The notes: generated by a model from the sequence alone, not told the origin. A DNA stretch of 64,000 bases from Lachnospiraceae bacterium KM106-2 (GCA_009731425.1 AP018794.1:558001-622000); one strand, 5' to 3'; positions 38,459 to 48,824 are shown, numbered from the stretch's first letter. A program made the numbers and translations.

Positions 38459-38650
38459 ATGGAACCTAAAAAATTATATAAATCAAGAGAAGATCGTAAA
38501 ATAAGTGGTGTTTGTGGAGGAATTGCAGAATATTTTAATGTAGATCCTACCATCATTCGTTTAGTAGCAGTATTATTTGCATTCTGTGCATTTTCCGGCG
38601 TGATTTTTTATATCATCGCTGCGATCATAATGCCGGAACGTACTTATTAA
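38459..38650 (+). CDS. PspC-domain small membrane protein
   Basis: A 63-residue protein consisting of a single PspC domain: KKLYKSREDRKISGVCGGIAEYF in adjoining blocks, then NVDPTIIRLVAVLFAF and one or two membrane helices ending IMPE. PspC proteins belong to phage-shock-type envelope stress systems. An in-frame ATG three codons earlier (38450) overlaps the AAAGGA site, so ATG 38459 is preferred. It is the last gene of the PadR operon, 20 bases after DUF4097. Confidence 0.92.
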   Translation: MEPKKLYKSREDRKISGVCGGIAEYFNVDPTIIRLVAVLFAFCAFSGVIFYIIAAIIMPERTY

Positions 38651-38661
38651 GGAAGAAGAAA

Positions 38662-38700
38662 AGAGGCAGTGACAAATTAAGTTTGTCGCTGCCTCTTTTT
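38662..38700. terminator. Bidirectional terminator after the PadR operon
   Basis: AGAGGCAGTGACAAA pairs with TTTGTCGCTGCCTCT (one G-U) and is followed by a T run. The minus-strand gene ends at its edge. Confidence 0.88.
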
Positions 38701-39527
38701 TAGTGAGCGTAAATAATTATATTAAATGGAAGTTGATCAAGGGTAATTGGCAGTATCACAAATTGGTGCCCTTCTAAGCAGGTATCTTTTAGGCAGTCAG
38801 TCTGATGGCACTCTATATCATTATGCGGTTTTGATAGAAGAACGGCTTTGATGCTGTCAAGAAAACCATTGATATCTTCCACAGGAAATTTATTTTGCAG
38901 TTGCTTATTAAAATGAAAGATTGCTTCGGGAGTCCCATCGATCGCTAAGGTAAGATTATTGATCGGCTGTATGTAACAATCCGTAACGGGGCAGGATGTT
39001 GCTATGGTTGCCGGATGTAAGATGATATCATCGGAAATATTGCGAAGTAGTCCATGAATTGTAAGACTAAATAGCTTGGTATATTCAGGACTATGAAAGT
39101 TGAGGAATAAAGGAAGAATCTGATCGATATCATTGCTTTTTAGGATATTCATTTCTGAATTTGTAAGATTGTGTTCGATCTGATAGGCTAGCAGTTCACG
39201 TTCGATTTCTTCTAAGGATAGATTATATTGATTCATTAGAACTTGAATAAACTTCATATAAGTATCGCCTTGGAGACGAAGGAGAGTTTCAATTTCTTCA
39301 TCTTTTAAATAGCCAAATTCCTTTGCAAGATCACCGAAACGTTTATCCACTGAGAGTTGACGATCATAGATCTGTTCAACCTGTTGCACATTTAGCAGTT
39401 TTAAACTTCTGGCAATTGTTCCGAGTTTGACTTTTTGTGATTGTTTTAAGGATAGAGCGTCTACGAGTTGCTGTTCTGTCAATATCTTATGTTCTACTAA
39501 AAAGTAACCAAATAGTTGTTCAAACAT
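38700..39527 (-). CDS. Hypothetical protein with GspE-N-like start and possible CheX-like C-terminus
   Basis: The 275-residue soluble protein begins FGYFLVEHKILTEQQLVDAL then KLGTIARSL, a pattern like the N-terminal domain of type II/IV secretion ATPases that often binds cyclic di-GMP. A second, similar stretch KRFGDLAKEFGYLKDEEIETL follows, so the motif is repeated. The C-terminal 130 residues (FSLTIHGLLRNISDDIILHPA, then PINNLTLAIDGTPEAIF) recall CheX/CheC-like chemotaxis proteins. Both resemblances are by eye. The ATG is preceded by GGGAGGA on the minus strand. It would fit a signalling role with the nearby chemoreceptors. Confidence 0.6.
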   Translation of the reverse strand: MFEQLFGYFLVEHKILTEQQLVDALSLKQSQKVKLGTIARSLKLLNVQQVEQIYDRQLSVDKRFGDLAKEFGYLKDEEIETLLRLQGDTYMKFIQVLMNQYNLSLEEIERELLAYQIEHNLTNSEMNILKSNDIDQILPLFLNFHSPEYTKLFSLTIHGLLRNISDDIILHPATIATSCPVTDCYIQPINNLTLAIDGTPEAIFHFNKQLQNKFPVEDINGFLDSIKAVLLSKPHNDIECHQTDCLKDTCLEGHQFVILPITLDQLPFNIIIYAH

Positions 39528-39760
39528 TCTAAAATCCTCCCGTATCTCAATATACTTTCAATCATACTCTTATTTACATCAAAAGGCATTCAAAAATAGG
39601 ATATTTCTGTATTTTTGTGATTATTTCATAAAAATTTGTAATATTTTTGGATACAATATGGATATGCGTTGTTTTCTCCATTGACAAGATTTCTTATAAT
39701 TTATATAATGAAAAGAAGTGTATATTCCATATAAATGGAACGAGAAAGGCATGGTGGATA

Positions 39761-41533
39761 ATGAAACAGATCATCGATTTAATAAAAGAAGAGATCGTAA
39801 AAGCTTTTATTGAAAGTGGTTATGAAGAAAAATATGGCATGGTAACATTGTCAAATAGACCGGATTTATGTCAGTATCAATGTAATGGTGCATTGGCTGC
39901 TGCAAAACAATATAAGAAAGCGCCTGCAATGATTGCAAATGAAGTTGTAGAGCATTTAAAAGACAGAACATTATTAAGAGATGTAACTGTTGTAATGCCT
40001 GGTTTCATCAACTTAAATGTAAGCGATGAATTTTTAGCAGATTACATGAATCAGATGGAAGCCGCAGATAACTTTGGATGCGAAAAGACAGAAAATCCAA
40101 AGACGATCGTAATTGATTACGGCGGTCCAAATGTAGCGAAACCTTTACACGTAGGTCACTTACGTTCTGCTATCATTGGGGAAAGTATTAAGAGAATCGA
40201 CAAATTTGTTGGTCATAATGTAATTGGTGATGTTCATTTAGGAGACTGGGGTCTTCAGATGGGACTTATCATTACAGAATTAAAGAAACGTAAACCAGAG
40301 TTAGTATACTTTGATGATAATTTTGAAGGAGAATATCCAACAGAAGCTCCTTTTACAATCAGTGAATTAGAAGAGATCTATCCATGTGCGAATGCATATG
40401 CGAAAGAACACCCAGAGTTTAAGGAAGAAGCAAAACATGCAACTTACCTTTTACAAAGTGGTAAAAAAGGCTATACAGCATTATGGAATCATATCTTAAA
40501 TGTATCTGTAAATGATCTTAAGAGAAACTATGAAAACTTAAATGTAAGCTTTGATCTCTGGAAAAAAGAAAGTGATGCACAGCCATATATTCCTGAAATG
40601 GTTCAGTATATGAAAGACAATGGTTATGCTCATCTTTCCGATGGTGCCTTAGTAGTAGATGTAAAAGAAGAAACAGATACGAAAGAGGTTCCTCCTTGCA
40701 TGATCTTAAAGAGTGACGGATCTTCTCTTTACAATACAACAGATCTTGCAACAATCGTAGAACGTACCAAATTATTTAATCCAGATGCAATTACTTATGT
40801 AGTTGATAAACGTCAGGAATTATACTTTGATCAAGTATTCCGTTGTGCGAAGAAGACAAAGATCGTTGGCGATGATGTAAAGCTTACTTTCCTTGGATTC
40901 GGTACCATGAACGGAAAAGATGGAAAACCATTTAAGACAAGAGAAGGCGGCGTTATGCGTCTTGAGTTCTTGATCAAGAGCATTAACGATGAAGTATATA
41001 ACAAGATTATGTCTAATCGTGAAATGAGTGAAGAAGAAGCAAGAGAGATCGCTAAGAAAGTCGGACTTGCTGCGATCAAATATGGTGATCTATCTAACCA
41101 AGCAAGTAAAGATTATGTATTTGATGTGGAAAGATTTACTTCATTCGAAGGAAATACAGGACCATATATCCTTTACACTATGGTACGTATTAAATCTATC
41201 ATGAATAAATATAAAGAAGTTACTGGTAAAGACATCGTAGCAGGTGCGAACATTTTACCAGCAGCAAATGCATTTGAACGTGATCTAATGCTTCAATTAT
41301 CGAAATTTAATACGACAATCTATACTGCATTTGAAGAAAATGCACCACATAAGATCTGTCAGTATGTTTACGATCTATCCAATGCATTTAATAAGTTCTA
41401 TCATGAGACTAAAATCATTGCGGAAGAAAACGAAGAGAAACGTGCTTCTTGGATTTCTTTGATCACATTAACTTTAAATATATTAGATACTTCTATCAAT
41501 TTATTAGGTATGGAATGTCCAGACCGTATGTAA
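39761..41533 (+). CDS. argS: Arginyl-tRNA synthetase
   Basis: Charges tRNA-Arg with arginine. The 590-residue class I synthetase has an N-terminal Add-1-type domain, NVAKPLHVGHLRSA with the HIGH motif, GDVHLGDWGLQMG, SDGSSLYNTTDLA, and FKTREGGVMRL in the position of KMSKS (degenerate, as usual for ArgRS). The DALR anticodon-binding domain fills the last 120 residues. ATG 39761 is preceded by GGTGG and AAAGG; the 38 upstream in-frame residues do not match the family and are left out. It is monocistronic with its own terminator. Confidence 0.95.
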   Translation: MKQIIDLIKEEIVKAFIESGYEEKYGMVTLSNRPDLCQYQCNGALAAAKQYKKAPAMIANEVVEHLKDRTLLRDVTVVMPGFINLNVSDEFLADYMNQMEAADNFGCEKTENPKTIVIDYGGPNVAKPLHVGHLRSAIIGESIKRIDKFVGHNVIGDVHLGDWGLQMGLIITELKKRKPELVYFDDNFEGEYPTEAPFTISELEEIYPCANAYAKEHPEFKEEAKHATYLLQSGKKGYTALWNHILNVSVNDLKRNYENLNVSFDLWKKESDAQPYIPEMVQYMKDNGYAHLSDGALVVDVKEETDTKEVPPCMILKSDGSSLYNTTDLATIVERTKLFNPDAITYVVDKRQELYFDQVFRCAKKTKIVGDDVKLTFLGFGTMNGKDGKPFKTREGGVMRLEFLIKSINDEVYNKIMSNREMSEEEAREIAKKVGLAAIKYGDLSNQASKDYVFDVERFTSFEGNTGPYILYTMVRIKSIMNKYKEVTGKDIVAGANILPAANAFERDLMLQLSKFNTTIYTAFEENAPHKICQYVYDLSNAFNKFYHETKIIAEENEEKRASWISLITLTLNILDTSINLLGMECPDRM

Positions 41534-41540
41534 TTAAATC

Positions 41541-41578
41541 ATCTCCACTGGCTATCATGTAGCGGTGGAGATTTTTTT
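41541..41578 (+). terminator. Intrinsic terminator of argS
   Basis: ATCTCCAC pairs with GTGGAGAT, extended by weaker inner pairing, then seven T residues. Confidence 0.8.
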
Positions 41579-41660
41579 ACTTTATGAGAGAAAAGTGTCT
41601 TGCATTTTTATACACAAAGTTTTAAGATTATAAGAAACTAATGAAGATAGAAGGGTTGAC

Positions 41661-42974
41661 ATGTATAAGGAAGTATCAAAACTAATTATTTATCGCAACT
41701 TAGGTGAGGACAGCATTTTAAGAAATTTAAGTGATATTTTTAAAGATTTTGATGAACAAAACGTGAGCAATGATGTATTGATCACTCGAATTTACCGAGA
41801 AGTGAATCATTTGCTTGATGTGGCAACAAGGTATGGATTTAATTACAACTTATGGCACAATTATCTTGCATTTATTCTCGCTACCAATGAGAATCCCTTC
41901 AGTCTTACGATGGAGAAGGCAGGCAAGAGGGAAGCAAGCGTAAACGAGTTTGCTAAAAACGATTTTTACATAATTAAGAAGCTGTTTGATTACGATTTTG
42001 AACCAATCCAGAAAGCACTTGGAATCAGATGTTTTGATGTTCTGCTAAATTATACGTCTATTCAGAAGACAGAACGTATTTACAATAAGAACGTCAGTGA
42101 GAAAGTGATCGCACTGAGCGAACAGATTGAGAAAGCAAAGAATAAGGATGAAATATTTGATATCGTAACAGAATTTTATAAAGTATATGGCGTTGGTAAA
42201 ATTGGACTTAATAAGGCATTTCGTGTGATCCATGAGAAGGAAGTACCTGTTTTGCAGCCGATTACTAATACCGAGCAGGTTCATCTGGATGATCTCATTG
42301 GGTATGAGATTCAGAAGAAGAAATTGATTGATAATACAGAAGCTTTTGTATCGGGAAGAAAGGCCAATAATGTATTGTTATTTGGTGATGCCGGTACGGG
42401 TAAATCTACTTCCGTGAAAGCGATCATCAATGAATACTATGATAAAGGTCTTCGAATCATTGAAGTATATAAGCATCAGTTTCAAGATTTATCAACGATC
42501 ATTAGTCAGATCAAAAATCGTAACTATAAATTTATCATTTATATGGATGATCTATCATTTGAGGAATTTGAGATCGAGTATAAATACCTAAAGGCAGTTA
42601 TTGAAGGCGGTCTGGAGATCAAACCAGATAACGTCTTGATCTATGCGACATCAAATCGAAGACATTTGATCCGTGAGACATGGGATGATCGAAGTGATAT
42701 GAGTAAGGATGAACTTCATCGTTCGGATACCGTTCAGGAGAAATTATCGTTAGTTGCCAGATTTGGTGTTACGATCAACTTCTCTAAGCCATCACCAAAA
42801 GAGTTCTTTGAGATCGTTAAAGGTCTTGCCAAGAGAGATCCGGCAATTCAATTATCAGATGAGGAATTGGTTGCCGAAGCAAATAAATGGGAACTTAGTC
42901 ATGGTGGTATCTCCGGACGTACCGCACAGCAGTTTATTAACTACTTAGATGGCCAGGCTGGAAAAGAACAGTAA
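41661..42974 (+). CDS. DUF815-family AAA ATPase
   Basis: A 437-residue cytosolic ATPase. The N-terminal 200 residues are helical and family-specific. The AAA module has [14 protein letters not shown] before Walker [12 protein letters not shown] (242-251), Walker [15 protein letters not shown] near 280, a sensor-like [12 protein letters not shown], and a C-terminal helical part with [13 protein letters not shown]. Proteins of this family are common in Firmicutes, but their target is not well defined. A short leader with AAGGGTTGAC precedes the ATG, so the ribosome site is only fair. It converges on ppk. Confidence 0.88.
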   Translation: MYKEVSKLIIYRNLGEDSILRNLSDIFKDFDEQNVSNDVLITRIYREVNHLLDVATRYGFNYNLWHNYLAFILATNENPFSLTMEKAGKREASVNEFAKNDFYIIKKLFDYDFEPIQKALGIRCFDVLLNYTSIQKTERIYNKNVSEKVIALSEQIEKAKNKDEIFDIVTEFYKVYGVGKIGLNKAFRVIHEKEVPVLQPITNTEQVHLDDLIGYEIQKKKLIDNTEAFVSGRKANNVLLFGDAGTGKSTSVKAIINEYYDKGLRIIEVYKHQFQDLSTIISQIKNRNYKFIIYMDDLSFEEFEIEYKYLKAVIEGGLEIKPDNVLIYATSNRRHLIRETWDDRSDMSKDELHRSDTVQEKLSLVARFGVTINFSKPSPKEFFEIVKGLAKRDPAIQLSDEELVAEANKWELSHGGISGRTAQQFINYLDGQAGKEQ

Positions 42975-42992
42975 GAATACCAGAGAATAAGA

Positions 42993-43043
42993 AAGAAGTG
43001 TCCCCCTAACGTTTTATAGCGCTAGGAGGGACACTTCTTTTTT
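42993..43043. terminator. Bidirectional terminator between the DUF815 gene and ppk
   Basis: AGAAGTGTCCCCCTA pairs with TAGGAGGGACACTTCT (one mismatch) and is followed by a T run. Confidence 0.88.
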
Positions 43044-43044
43044 G

Positions 43045-45168
43045 TTATTCATTCTCCAATGGTTCGAAGACTCGGTCTAAGGCGGAATCTTTATTTTTGT
43101 GATTTCGTCTCTTTGCAGTTTGGCAGAAGAACTTTTGAACGTTAAATAAGACTTTTCCACGCTTATCCACTTTTTCATAGGTTCCATCATTTTGCAGGAT
43201 GTGAGCTTTTACATTATCTTTTAATTGTAATTGAAGGTATTCTTTTAGTCGTGCCTTTAAATCCTCGGCTTCGATCGGAAATAAGATTTCAACTCGTTTA
43301 TCTAGGTTCCTTGGCATCCAGTCAGCACTTCCCATATAGATCTCTTCATAACCTCCGTTGTAAAAATAGAAGATTCTTGAGTGCTCTAAGAAGGTACCTA
43401 CAATGGAACGAACCGTAATATTATCGCTAATTCCATTGATGCCAGTCTTAAGACAGCAGATTCCTCTAACGATCAATTCAATTTTAACGCCGGCGGCACT
43501 CGCTTCATAAAGAGCAGCGATGATCTTAGCATCACATAAGGAATTCATTTTCGCTATGATATGTGCATCTTTCCCAGACTTGGCAAGTTCAGTCTCTCGC
43601 TCGATCAAGTACATGAATTTATCACGAAGCCAAAGAGGAGCGAGACATAACTTGTTCCAGGATAGGGGTTCTGAGTAGCCACTTAACATATTAAAGACAG
43701 CAGTTGCATCTTCGCCAAATGGTTTGGAGCAAGTAAGAAGTCCCATATCGGTATATAGCTTAGCGGTCGAGTCATTATAGTTACCGGTTGCAAGATGGAC
43801 ATAACGACGAATTCCATCCTCTTCTCTACGAACAACGAGGGTAATCTTACAATGGGTCTTTAATCCGACCAGACCATAGATAACATGGCATCCAGCCTGC
43901 TCTAGTTTTCTCGCCCAGTTAATATTGTTCTCCTCGTCAAATCTAGCCTTTAATTCCACTAAAACAGTAACTTGCTTCCCGTTGCCGGCTGCCTCTGCTA
44001 AAGATGCTATAATCGGCGAATTTGAGCTTACACGGTATAACGTCTGCTTGATGGCAAGAACATTTTTATCTTTTGCGGACCGACGAATGAACTCGACCAC
44101 AGGATCAAAGCTGTCATATGGATGATGGAGCAGATAATCTTTCTCTCGAATCTGGGCAAATAGGTCCTCTTCAAGATTCAGCCCCTCTACTGGCTGTGGT
44201 ATATATTTTTCGTACCGAAGGTGATCATAACCTTCCATTCCAGAGAGTTTCATCAAAAAGGTAAGATCGATCGGACCGTTGATCGTATAAATATCGGCTT
44301 CGTTTCTAATATTTAACTCTCTTGTTAGAATTTTAAGAAGCCGTTTGTCCATACCTTCTTCAATTTCAAGACGAATGACCTCGCCCCATTGACGTTTCTT
44401 TAACTGCTTTTGAATTTCAGTCAGTAAGTCAGCGGCTTCTTCTTCATCGATACTCAGATCGGCGTTACGCATAATACGGTAAGGAAAAGCACAGGTGACT
44501 TCATAGTTTAAAAATAGCTTATGAATATTTTTCTCGATGATCTGTTCCAGCAAAATAAAAGTTTTACCAACATCATCAACAGAAGGAATTTCAATGATAC
44601 GAGGTAGAACACTTGGTACCTGAACTGTTGCAAAGTCATGATTCTTATTAGACTTTTTATCTTTTAATAAGGCAGCGATATTTAATGACTTATTACGAAG
44701 TAATGGAAACGGTCTGCTTGAGTCGACTGCCATTGGGGTGAGAACGGGGTACACCTGATTCATGAAATATTCATCTACATAATTACTTTGTTCCTCGGTC
44801 AGCTTTTCAAATTCATTTACAACATGGAGTTCATTTTGGCGTAAGAGAGGAAGAAAAGAGCGATTATATGTTGAGTATTGCATCTGAACGAGCTGGTGAG
44901 CCTTTTTGGTGATCTTAGCAAGCTGCTCACTAGGACTCAATCCAGAGATATCCGTTTTGGTGTAATTGGCATTTACCATGTCCTTTAAAGAAGCAACACG
45001 CACCATAAAGAATTCATCTAAATTTGAGGCGGTGATGCTTAAGAATTTAAGCCGCTCGAATAATGGAATCGTCTTATCACGGGCTTCATTTAAGACACGA
45101 TAATTAAATTCAATCCAGCTAAGTTCTCGATTCCTAAAATAGGCTGGCTTTTTAAATGATTTATCCAT
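43045..45168 (-). CDS. ppk: Polyphosphate kinase 1
   Basis: Polymerises the gamma-phosphate of ATP into polyphosphate, reversibly. The 707 residues comprise the N domain (FRNRELSWIEFNYRVLNEA), the head domain, and two catalytic domains. Seen are DPVVEFIRRSAKD, IKQTLYRVS, the GLKTHCKITLV motif with the autophosphorylated His, YVHLATGNYN, and a late SIVGTFLEHSRIF block. The length is normal. It starts within the stop codon of ppx (TAATG on the minus strand), so ppx and ppk are co-translated, coupling synthesis and breakdown of polyphosphate. Confidence 0.95.
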   Translation of the reverse strand: MDKSFKKPAYFRNRELSWIEFNYRVLNEARDKTIPLFERLKFLSITASNLDEFFMVRVASLKDMVNANYTKTDISGLSPSEQLAKITKKAHQLVQMQYSTYNRSFLPLLRQNELHVVNEFEKLTEEQSNYVDEYFMNQVYPVLTPMAVDSSRPFPLLRNKSLNIAALLKDKKSNKNHDFATVQVPSVLPRIIEIPSVDDVGKTFILLEQIIEKNIHKLFLNYEVTCAFPYRIMRNADLSIDEEEAADLLTEIQKQLKKRQWGEVIRLEIEEGMDKRLLKILTRELNIRNEADIYTINGPIDLTFLMKLSGMEGYDHLRYEKYIPQPVEGLNLEEDLFAQIREKDYLLHHPYDSFDPVVEFIRRSAKDKNVLAIKQTLYRVSSNSPIIASLAEAAGNGKQVTVLVELKARFDEENNINWARKLEQAGCHVIYGLVGLKTHCKITLVVRREEDGIRRYVHLATGNYNDSTAKLYTDMGLLTCSKPFGEDATAVFNMLSGYSEPLSWNKLCLAPLWLRDKFMYLIERETELAKSGKDAHIIAKMNSLCDAKIIAALYEASAAGVKIELIVRGICCLKTGINGISDNITVRSIVGTFLEHSRIFYFYNGGYEEIYMGSADWMPRNLDKRVEILFPIEAEDLKARLKEYLQLQLKDNVKAHILQNDGTYEKVDKRGKVLFNVQKFFCQTAKRRNHKNKDSALDRVFEPLENE

Positions 45169-46706
45169 TATGAAAGACTCCTTTTTTGCTTTAAGATCGG
45201 ACGGATTCCATAGACTTCTTCAAAAAAATCAGCCTTACTTAGGAAGAGTCCTTGTTCTAATGTAATATCCTTTAAGGTATCGACTGTAATATATAACTCT
45301 CGTCCTTTCCTTGTTATCGTTATGTGGTCAAACTTCTGTTTATGACTTTTATCTAATGCATTGGCGATGCGAAGCAGAGAGGTCAGTTTCGCGATCTTTA
45401 AGTAGTGTTCTTTATCAAGGAACGGAGCAACATCTTCAAAGTTTGGAAAATTGGAAACATTAAACCGGACGATATTGGCGATCAGCTCTCGCTCGGAATG
45501 TGAGATGCCGATGATTTCGGTTGACATGATGATGCGATAAGAATTCTCCGGTACTTTGTTTAAATTTACATATTCCCCACAACTATGGAGAATTGCTGCA
45601 ATTTGTAGGAAAAGGCGATCTCGTTTGGACATCCCATGTATTTTCTTCAGACTGTCAAATAACTTCATACAGACGTATTCTACATTGTTTGTGTGCATAA
45701 TATCGCAGTCATAGCGAGAGGCGATATTTCTTGATGCGGATATGATATCATTTGTGAAGTTATGAGTAGGCATAACTTTTTCTTTCTTTTCTGCATAATC
45801 TGCAACAATTCCATCACATAATGTAATGTTACAGAAATAGAGAGATTCTGCTTTTGTGAAATGAAGCATCTTGTAATAGATCAAAGCGGTAGGCAGCAGA
45901 AGAGAGGCCTGCTCTTTTGCAATATGCAGCTCTTTGCTGATATCTTCTAACGAGTTGTTGGTTAGTGATTGAAATAACTTTAAGAATCGTTCTTTATTTA
46001 AACTGGTTTCCCCAAAATATTTTTTGGAATAGCGAAAAAGATCTCCTAATCGTTCGCCTACCCCGATAATATTCTTTGTGTCGAAGTTATTTAAGAACAT
46101 CGAACGATAAGTATTGAAGTCGTTATCCATATACTCGGATACAAGGGAGTTGAAATTAGTTGTTTGATTATTCATACTGCCAAGTAATTCCCTAACTCGA
46201 AGAGAACCTAGTAAGATGTTCTGGGTCGACATCAAAGCCTGGTCTTTGAATAAGGAGATCTGAATACTGCCAGAACCAACATCGACGATAGCTGTTTCTC
46301 TTTTTATTATATCATCAAAGTTTAATTCGGTAGTAGAGAGACCTTTATAATATAGGTATCGTTGTTCTGAGTTACTGAGGATCTTAACTTTCATATCACA
46401 GCGTAATTTGATCTGATCTAGGATGAAGAGATGATTGACGGCTTCTCGGATCCCGCTGGTAGCACAGGCGGTATAGTCGGAGACATCATACTCTTTCATT
46501 TTCTTTGTGAACTTTGTTAGAACCGTACAAAGCTCATTAATGCTATCGATACTGATTTTTCCATGGGTGTAAGTTTCACTTCCAAGTTCCATCGTATAGC
46601 GGATGTGATCGAGTTCTCTAATTCCATCTTTTTTGGAAACTTGATATATTTTCATTGCAAGCTCATTGGAGCCGACATCGATTGCTGCAAAAGTTGTGAT
46701 TGCCAT
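45168..46706 (-). CDS. ppx: Ppx/GppA-family exopolyphosphatase
   Basis: The 512-residue protein has an actin-like N-terminal half: AAIDVGSNELAMKIYQV, then TSGIREAVN and IVDVGSGSIQISLF for phosphate binding. A C-terminal HD-like helical half has HSCGEYVNLNK and SHSERELIANIVR. It removes terminal phosphates from polyphosphate or hydrolyses pppGpp. ATG 46706 follows GAAGGTGAAAT; the 17 in-frame residues upstream include that site and are excluded. It is the first gene of the ppx-ppk operon, divergent from queA. Confidence 0.9.
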   Translation of the reverse strand: MAITTFAAIDVGSNELAMKIYQVSKKDGIRELDHIRYTMELGSETYTHGKISIDSINELCTVLTKFTKKMKEYDVSDYTACATSGIREAVNHLFILDQIKLRCDMKVKILSNSEQRYLYYKGLSTTELNFDDIIKRETAIVDVGSGSIQISLFKDQALMSTQNILLGSLRVRELLGSMNNQTTNFNSLVSEYMDNDFNTYRSMFLNNFDTKNIIGVGERLGDLFRYSKKYFGETSLNKERFLKLFQSLTNNSLEDISKELHIAKEQASLLLPTALIYYKMLHFTKAESLYFCNITLCDGIVADYAEKKEKVMPTHNFTNDIISASRNIASRYDCDIMHTNNVEYVCMKLFDSLKKIHGMSKRDRLFLQIAAILHSCGEYVNLNKVPENSYRIIMSTEIIGISHSERELIANIVRFNVSNFPNFEDVAPFLDKEHYLKIAKLTSLLRIANALDKSHKQKFDHITITRKGRELYITVDTLKDITLEQGLFLSKADFFEEVYGIRPILKQKRSLS

Positions 46707-46802
46707 AATTTCACCTTCAAAGTAGTTTCTTTTTCTATATTGTACTATTTTTACCATTAAATTGCCAGTGATACGATTTCTTTAAAAATAAGTAAAGTAT
46801 CC

Positions 46803-46831
46803 TTGAAAAATCAGACGATTCGTTCTATACT
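46803..46831 (+). promoter_or_regulatory. Sigma-A promoter of queA
   Basis: TTGAAA (46803-46808), a 17-base spacer and TATACT (46826-46831), about 50 bases before the start codon. Confidence 0.65.
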
Positions 46832-46881
46832 AACACTGTTTAAGAATCAAATTGGGACAGATGAAAGAGAGATAAGATATC

Positions 46882-47907
46882 ATGAAGACAAGTGATTTTT
46901 ACTTTGATTTACCAGAAGAACTAATAGCGCAGGATCCACTTGAAGATCGATCAAGTTCCCGCTTGCTTGTACTGGATAAAGAAACGGGAAAATACGAACA
47001 TAAAGTATTTAAAGATATTATTGATTATTTAGAGCCTGAAGATTGCCTTGTTATCAATAACACAAAAGTAATCCCTGCAAGATTGATCGGGGAAAAAGAA
47101 GGCACAGGTGCTAAGATAGAGCTTTTGTTATTAAAGAGAAAGCAAGATGATGTATGGGAAACGTTAGTGAAACCAGGAAAGAAAGCAAAACCAGGTGCTA
47201 AGATCATTTTTGGCGGTGGAATCCTAACAGCAACCGTACTTGAAGTAGTAGATGAAGGAAATCGATTAATTCAATTTTCCTATGAGGGTATTTTTGAAGA
47301 AATTTTAGATCAATTAGGCCAGATGCCATTACCACCATATATTACTCATCAATTAGAGGATAAGAATCGTTATCAGACAGTATATGCAAAATATGAAGGA
47401 AGTGCAGCAGCACCAACAGCAGGACTTCACTTTACTAAGGAATTATTAGAGAAGATTCAGGAAAAAGGTATTGTAATTGCTAATGTTACTCTTCACGTAG
47501 GTCTTGGAACCTTCCGTCCGGTTAAAGTGGATGATGTAGAGAAACATCATATGCATTCTGAATTTTACCGTATTGAACCAGAAGAAGCACGTAAGATCAA
47601 TGAGGCTAAGAAAAAAGGGAAACGAGTAATCTGCGTTGGTACAACAAGCTGTCGTACTGTTGAAAGTGCAGCAAACGAAGATGGCTATGTAATCCCAGGA
47701 TGTGGTAATACACAGATCTTTATCTATCCTGGCTACAAGTTTAAGGTATTAGATAACTTAATTACCAATTTCCATTTGCCAGAATCTACGTTATTAATGC
47801 TTGTTTCTGCCTTAGCAGGAAAAGAGTATATCATGGCTGCATACGAAGAGGCAGTTAAGAATCGATATCGTTTCTTCTCCTTTGGGGATGCGATGTTCAT
47901 TCATTAG
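46882..47907 (+). CDS. queA: S-adenosylmethionine:tRNA ribosyltransferase-isomerase
   Basis: Adds the epoxycyclopentanediol unit from SAM to preQ1 in tRNA during queuosine synthesis. The 341-residue length and the motifs [53 protein letters not shown] and [16 protein letters not shown] are characteristic. The promoter lies just upstream. The lipid kinase gene starts 28 bases later, so the two may be co-transcribed although their functions are unrelated. Confidence 0.96.
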   Translation: MKTSDFYFDLPEELIAQDPLEDRSSSRLLVLDKETGKYEHKVFKDIIDYLEPEDCLVINNTKVIPARLIGEKEGTGAKIELLLLKRKQDDVWETLVKPGKKAKPGAKIIFGGGILTATVLEVVDEGNRLIQFSYEGIFEEILDQLGQMPLPPYITHQLEDKNRYQTVYAKYEGSAAAPTAGLHFTKELLEKIQEKGIVIANVTLHVGLGTFRPVKVDDVEKHHMHSEFYRIEPEEARKINEAKKKGKRVICVGTTSCRTVESAANEDGYVIPGCGNTQIFIYPGYKFKVLDNLITNFHLPESTLLMLVSALAGKEYIMAAYEEAVKNRYRFFSFGDAMFIH

Positions 47908-47935
47908 ATTTGATGAGTACAGGAGGTGACAGGGT

Positions 47936-48823
47936 ATGAAAAAAATGCTGTTCATCTATAATCCTTGTGCTGGAAAAGGTATGATTCGAAGCAAACTGTC
48001 ATATATCATTGAAACGTTTGGAAATGCAGATTATGAGGTAACTGTATATGCCACGAAGGGGAAAAATGATGCGACCAAAATTGCAGCCGAACAGGGAAGC
48101 AAGTATGATCTTGTAGTCTGTTCCGGTGGTGATGGTACACTCAATGAAGTGACCATTGGTCTGATGGATTGTGAGAAGAGACCGCCATGTGGTTATATAC
48201 CGGCAGGTACGACCAATGATATGGCTTCTAGTCTTGGATTATATAAGAATATGATTAAAGCGGCAGAGACAGTTGTAGATGGAGAGCCATTTCCTTATGA
48301 CCTTGGTACATTAAACGGGGATTATTTTATTTATGTTGCAGGTTTTGGAGCATTTACAGATGTTTCATATGCAACGAGTCAGAATATTAAGAATATATTA
48401 GGACGTCTTGCCTATCTCTTAGAAGGAGTAAAGCGAGTACCATCCTTGCAGTCTTTCCGTTATCGTGTAGAATATGATGATACGGTGATCGAAGATGATT
48501 TTATCTATGGAATGGTGACCAATTCGAATTCAATCGGAGGCTTTAAGGCACTGAACGGAAAAGATGTTTCGTTAAATGACGGACTATTTGAAGTATTATT
48601 GATTCGAATGCCACATAATTTATTAGATTTACAGGGAATTATCAATTCCTTGATTTCAGGGAATTTGAATTCAAAATTCTGCATATCGTTTCACACAAGC
48701 AAACTGAAGATGACATCGGATGAATTGATCCCTTGGACCATCGATGGTGAGTTTGGCGGCAATCTAAGAGAAGTGGAGATTGTAAATCATCCATCTGCAA
48801 TCTCTTATATTACGAATAAATAA
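47936..48823 (+). CDS. Diacylglycerol/lipid kinase family protein (YegS-like)
   Basis: The 295-residue kinase has the N-terminal nucleotide-binding motif NPCAGKG, then VVCSGGDGTLNEVTIGLM (GGDGT signature) and GYIPAGTTNDMASSLG. The C-terminal beta domain carries GGFKALNGKDVSLNDGLFEV and ends WTIDGEFGG. It phosphorylates diacylglycerol or a related lipid at the membrane, recycling lipids from envelope synthesis. AGGAGGTGAC precedes the ATG. It is followed directly by a terminator hairpin and an inserted repeat element. Confidence 0.92.
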   Translation: MKKMLFIYNPCAGKGMIRSKLSYIIETFGNADYEVTVYATKGKNDATKIAAEQGSKYDLVVCSGGDGTLNEVTIGLMDCEKRPPCGYIPAGTTNDMASSLGLYKNMIKAAETVVDGEPFPYDLGTLNGDYFIYVAGFGAFTDVSYATSQNIKNILGRLAYLLEGVKRVPSLQSFRYRVEYDDTVIEDDFIYGMVTNSNSIGGFKALNGKDVSLNDGLFEVLLIRMPHNLLDLQGIINSLISGNLNSKFCISFHTSKLKMTSDELIPWTIDGEFGGNLREVEIVNHPSAISYITNK

Positions 48824-48824
48824 G

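Noticed and set aside
39528-39760. T-box leader before argS
   Set aside because: No T-box core sequence or terminator/antiterminator pair was found in the 233 bases upstream.
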